Shown: positions 61,722 through 64,000 of the stretch, one piece after another | Layout: each line of letters begins with the position of its first letter | Position numbering within the stretch: position 1 is the first letter of the stretch | NCBI GenBank assembly: GCA_018651745.1 | Contig: JABIDL010000027.1 | Coordinates: 7,636-71,635 of the forward strand | Direction of reading: 5' to 3' | DNA: 64,000 bases | DNA from: Candidatus Neomarinimicrobiota bacterium | GTDB taxonomy: Bacteria; Fidelibacterota; Marinisomatia; Marinisomatales; TCS55 | Translations under genes and position numbers: made by a program | Notes under the pieces: generated by a model | The model's input: only the letters and a program-made list of their open reading frames with translations | What the model was told of the DNA's origin: nothing | The model's database searches: none

Positions 61722-62273
61722 ATGCTTGAAACATTAATCACATCCAAAACAAGGATCAAACTTCTACTGAAGTTCTTCCTCAACCCGGGAACCCGGGCTT
61801 ACCTTCGGGAGCTTGCCACGGAATTTGGGGAATCCACCAATGCCATTCGCGTGGAATTAAATCGTTTGACGGACGCCAAGTTGCTTGAACGAGGGGAAAA
61901 TGGCAGGACGGTGATGTACAATGCCAATACCAATCATTCTCTATTTAGTGACATTCAGAATGTGGTAAAAAAATATATGGGAATTGATAAACTAGCAGAA
62001 GAGTTGGTTGCAAAACTTGGTGAGGTGAAAGTGGCATACGTTATTGGAGATTACGCGAAGGGTCATGATTCCGGGTTGATAGATTTAGTTTTGGTGGGAC
62101 ATATTGATGAAACCAAATTGAAGGAAGTAACCGCCAAAACCGAAACATTAATTGATCGCAAAATTCGGACGCTTATTTTGAGTGCAGATGATCTTAAAAA
62201 ATTAACCAAACGGTTAAATCTTGATCGCGCTCTTTTGATTTGGGGAAAAGAAACAGTGAATAGTGAACAGTAA
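61722..62273 (+). CDS. Winged-helix regulator with nucleotidyltransferase-like C-terminal domain
   Basis: 183 residues. The N-terminal half (about 1-75) is a winged HTH (AYLRELATEFGESTNAIRVE, then LNRLTDAKLLERGENGRTVM). The C-terminal half resembles an MNT-type nucleotidyltransferase core (VIGDYAKGHDSGLIDLVLVG), but the catalytic Gly-Ser and Asp-x-Asp residues are not conserved, so it is probably a sensor or a dead enzyme. This type occurs at the start of FCB polysaccharide loci. Its stop overlaps the S23 gene start, and it has its own promoter with an operator. Confidence 0.82.
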   Translation: MLETLITSKTRIKLLLKFFLNPGTRAYLRELATEFGESTNAIRVELNRLTDAKLLERGENGRTVMYNANTNHSLFSDIQNVVKKYMGIDKLAEELVAKLGEVKVAYVIGDYAKGHDSGLIDLVLVGHIDETKLKEVTAKTETLIDRKIRTLILSADDLKKLTKRLNLDRALLIWGKETVNSEQ

Positions 62274-62595
62274 TGCGTTTGAAAACCCACAAAGATTTAG
62301 ATGTTTATCAGAATTCTATGGAATTAGTAACTGATATATACCATATGACTAAGTTTTTTCCCAGGGAAGAGCAATATGGCCTGACCAGCCAGATCAGGCG
62401 ATCTGCTGTATCCGTCCCATCCAACATTGCTGAAGGTGCTGCCAGAAAAAGTAAACCGGAATTCATCCAATTTCTATATATAGCCCTTGGTTCATTATCA
62501 GAGCTAGAAACACAATTAATAATTTATTGTCAAAGATAACTAATGTACGGAAAATGATTTTTGGATTGGTTAAATCTGTCAAGAGCAAATCATGA
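62273..62595 (+). pseudogene. Four-helix-bundle (S23-type) gene, disrupted by deletion and frameshift
   Basis: The first 88 codons are a good S23/IVP-type protein (THKDLDVYQNSMELVTDIY and QIRRSAVSVPSNIAEGAAR), then a premature stop at 62537-62539. Typical members have about 115-125 residues. In another frame, from 62545, the missing tail reads VRKMIFGLVKSVKSKS and stops at 62593-62595, overlapping the next ATG as ATGA. A short internal deletion of non-triplet length therefore removed helix 4's start. The 88-residue product may still be made. The family function is unknown. Confidence 0.8.
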
Positions 62596-63218
62596 AAAAT
62601 ATTCAATCCAATACCGCTCCCAGATCACAGTTCACCGCTCACAGTTCACAGTTCACCGCTCCCAGTTCACCGATCACGAAAAAGTGGTACGCCATTTACG
62701 TCAGATCTCGCCATGAAAAGGTGATTGATTCTGAGCTCAGATTAAAAGGCATTGAATCATCTCTTCCACTGATGACTACAATTCGCCAGTGGAGCGATCG
62801 CCGGAAAAAGGTAGAGGTCCCATTATTCAGAGGATATTTATTTGTGAAAATCGAATTAAAAACAGAAAAATTATCGGTTCTTCAAACGAATGGCGTTGTG
62901 AAGTTTGTGGATTTCAATCGAAATGTTGTAATCATTCCCGAACAGCAGATGTATTGGCTGAATCAAATGGTGGATTCTAAGCTTGGGCTTCACCCGGAGC
63001 AAAACCTGCCGATTGGATCAGAGGTGGATGTGTTGGTTGGTCCGCTGAGGGGGTTACGAGGAAGGGTAAAACAAAAAAATTCAAGAACAAGGCTGGTAGT
63101 GTGGATTGATTCAATTATGCAGGGTGTTTCTGTAGAATTGGATCTCGCGTGCTTGTCGCCTACATCGCCTAAAACCAGACATATTCGTTCCGCACACACA
63201 GGAGAATATATAGTGTAA
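62592..63218 (+). CDS. NusG-like transcription antiterminator (UpxY type)
   Basis: 208 residues. The NusG N-terminal domain starts KKWYAIYVRSRHEKVIDSEL (about residue 33) and continues VPLFRGYLFVKIEL; a KOW-like segment is GPLRGLRGRVKQKNSRTRL near residue 160. UpxY/LoaP/RfaH-type paralogs let RNA polymerase read through long polysaccharide operons. The first 30 residues (SQFTAHSSQFTAPSS) are encoded by nine heptanucleotide repeats and are not part of the NusG fold. Stop/start overlap with the S23 remnant preserves the operon. Confidence 0.9.
   Translation: MKNIQSNTAPRSQFTAHSSQFTAPSSPITKKWYAIYVRSRHEKVIDSELRLKGIESSLPLMTTIRQWSDRRKKVEVPLFRGYLFVKIELKTEKLSVLQTNGVVKFVDFNRNVVIIPEQQMYWLNQMVDSKLGLHPEQNLPIGSEVDVLVGPLRGLRGRVKQKNSRTRLVVWIDSIMQGVSVELDLACLSPTSPKTRHIRSAHTGEYIV
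62613..62675. repeat. Heptanucleotide repeat array (nine units) inside a gene
   Basis: Nine 7-base units of type ACCGCTC / ACAGTTC / ACCGATC in the 5' end of the NusG-like gene. Since 7 is not a multiple of 3, gain or loss of one unit would shift the frame before the NusG domain. Confidence 0.85.
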
Positions 63219-63445
63219 CCTCGTGATGATAAACTGTACTAAGAACTGATCACCGATCACCGATCACCGTTCACAGTTTACACATTACGAATCGCCCTTC
63301 ACGGTTCCAATTTGGGACTGAAAGGGCGGAGCTATGTTTAAAAGATCTGGGTAAAAAATGGTTCGCAATACAGAATATGTTTCAGTTGGACGGAGTTTGG
63401 TCCAACTGAGGTAGAAATAACGGATTATCACTAAAGGAACAAAGA
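63219..63445 (+). promoter_or_regulatory. Structured leader region between the NusG-like gene and HigA
   Basis: Contains a heptamer array (63248-63282), an inverted repeat CGCCCTT/AAGGGCG (63293-63328) with an inner GTTCC/GGGAC stem, GGGCGGAGCTATG (63324-63336) that recalls the ops element GGCGGTAGC, and a perfect 9-bp stem CAGTTGGAC/GTCCAACTG (63383-63408) with an 8-base loop. There is no T-run. It could be the target at which the NusG-like protein acts. Confidence 0.5.
63248..63282. repeat. Heptanucleotide repeat (GATCACC) x5
   Basis: Three perfect GATCACC units followed by GTTCACA and GTTTACA. Same repeat family as the array in the NusG-like gene. Confidence 0.8.
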
Positions 63446-63745
63446 ATGGTTAGAATACCTACAGATCGTAAACCAACTCATCCTGGAGAAATGTTGATTG
63501 AAGAATTCCTCAAACCTATGAATATTACACAAAAACAACTCTCGCTTTCTATACATGTACCATTTCAACGAATCAATGAACTTGTAAATGGTAAAAGAGG
63601 AGTTACACCCAGCACAGCACTTCGCTTTTCAGCATTTTTTGGGAATACGCCTGATTTTTGGATGAATATCCAACAACGTTGGGATTTGTATTGGGCGCAA
63701 GAAAAAGAGGCGAATGAATTACACCAAATACAACGCATCGCTTAA
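63446..63745 (+). CDS. higA: HigA-family antitoxin, apparently without HigB
   Basis: 99 residues. It begins MVRIPTDRKPTHPGEMLIEE, the standard HigA opening, then an XRE-type HTH (ITQKQLSLSIHVPFQRINEL, then VNGKRGVTPSTALRFSAFFG) and NTPDFWMNIQQRWDLYWAQ. HigB toxin is normally encoded directly upstream; the 227 bases upstream hold only the structured leader, and downstream is a repeat. It may be a stand-alone regulator. AAAGGA precedes the ATG. Confidence 0.9.
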   Translation: MVRIPTDRKPTHPGEMLIEEFLKPMNITQKQLSLSIHVPFQRINELVNGKRGVTPSTALRFSAFFGNTPDFWMNIQQRWDLYWAQEKEANELHQIQRIA

Positions 63746-63771
63746 GTGAAGTACTGCCACTATCCACAAAC

Positions 63772-63937
63772 AAAACAATATCATCCACGAATGACACGAA
63801 TAATCACAAATAACAAAAAAGAGACGATCCATATTCTTGCAGTAAACATTGATGAAAAGTTATAATGCAACCGCTAACCACATACCAAAGCCATAAAAAA
63901 ATAATTCGTGTTTTTTTTCGTGCAATTTGTGGACAGG
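63772..63937. mobile_element. MITE-like inverted-repeat element, copy 2
   Basis: Second copy of the element at 61411-61572, with a few substitutions and small length changes. The inverted ends are TCCACGAAT (63784) and ATTTGTGGA (to 63933), the latter with one mismatch against copy 1. Confidence 0.65.
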
Positions 63938-63946
63938 AAGTTTTTT

Positions 63947-63985
63947 TCAATAGAGCGGATATTTCGCCATTTTCTTTGGCGCAAA
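63947..63985. repeat. 40-bp dispersed repeat A, copy 2
   Basis: Same sequence as 61371-61410, now after the MITE-like element instead of before it. The order is inverted relative to copy 1 without strand inversion. Confidence 0.75.
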
Positions 63986-64000
63986 GAAAACGGCTGCAAA

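Noticed and set aside
62613-63282. CRISPR array at the heptamer repeats
   Set aside because: Units are 7 bases with no spacers, part of one array is coding, and no cas genes are present.

Overview
The window looks like one contiguous chromosomal segment of a diderm, LPS-making bacterium of the FCB group. By eye it is moderately AT-rich and densely packed with genes. Clues are a complete early lipid A block, BamA, a TonB-dependent receptor with an N-terminal carboxypeptidase-regulatory-like domain, two secreted proteins with FlgD-like C-terminal domains, and a Psr/Phs-type molybdoenzyme cluster. The best inference is Candidatus Marinimicrobia (SAR406/Marine Group A), where polysulfide-reductase clusters have been reported. 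This is an inference from gene content and was not tested by phylogeny.

Layout. (1) 0-9.6 kb, plus strand: cell-envelope operon uppS(partial)-bamA-skp-lpxD-lpxC-fabZ-lpxA-unknown secreted protein-dxr-rseP. (2) 9.5-11.7 kb, minus strand: DUF3108 protein, Sua5/TsaC-type enzyme, lipid A-type acyltransferase. (3) 11.8-14.6 kb, plus strand: NfeD/ClpP-class protease, flotillin-like FloA, small membrane protein. (4) 14.6-22.5 kb, minus strand: coaE, adk, CNT nucleoside transporter, tdk, udk, cdd (a nucleoside salvage unit), rhomboid protease, M23 peptidase, PDZ protein. (5) 22.6-28.4 kb: secreted proteins, including a four-fold lamin-tail repeat protein, and an ArsC-type arsenate reductase. (6) 28.5-33.4 kb, plus strand: DNA methyltransferase-like gene with an altered catalytic motif, yqeY, cvpA, dnaG, PEGA-like protein, unknown secreted protein. 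(7) 33.5-36.4 kb: TonB-dependent receptor. (8) 36.6-42.2 kb, minus strand: SOS mutagenesis cassette lexA-imuB-dnaE2 followed by a SRAP/HMCES gene, with no imuA. (9) 43.1-49.1 kb, minus strand: MerR regulator, Psr/Phs-like catalytic subunit, ferredoxin subunit, NrfD membrane subunit, two YeeE/YedE sulfur transporters and a rhodanese-like protein, forming a respiratory sulfur unit. (10) 49.3-56.6 kb: FetB-like permease, DUF971 protein, tRNA-Val, cold-shock protein, UspA, permease, IF-2B-like protein, DUF3228 protein, sorting-domain protein, tRNA-Ile2. (11) 56.6-64 kb: the start of a surface polysaccharide locus, with an SLBB/Wza-like exporter, a Wzz co-polymerase that carries an N-terminal DNA-binding-type HTH, a winged-helix regulator, a broken S23 gene, a NusG-like UpxY antiterminator, a structured leader and an orphan HigA. 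Heptanucleotide repeats and MITE-like inverted-repeat elements are scattered through it.

The most promising parts for new biology are the polysaccharide locus at the right edge (HTH-Wzz fusion, heptamer repeats in the 5' end of the NusG-like gene, structured leader), the sulfur unit with its Cys-rich MerR regulator and Ser-substituted rhodanese, and the imuA-less SOS cassette with candidate CGTAAG operators. No CRISPR array, prophage or transposase gene was seen.
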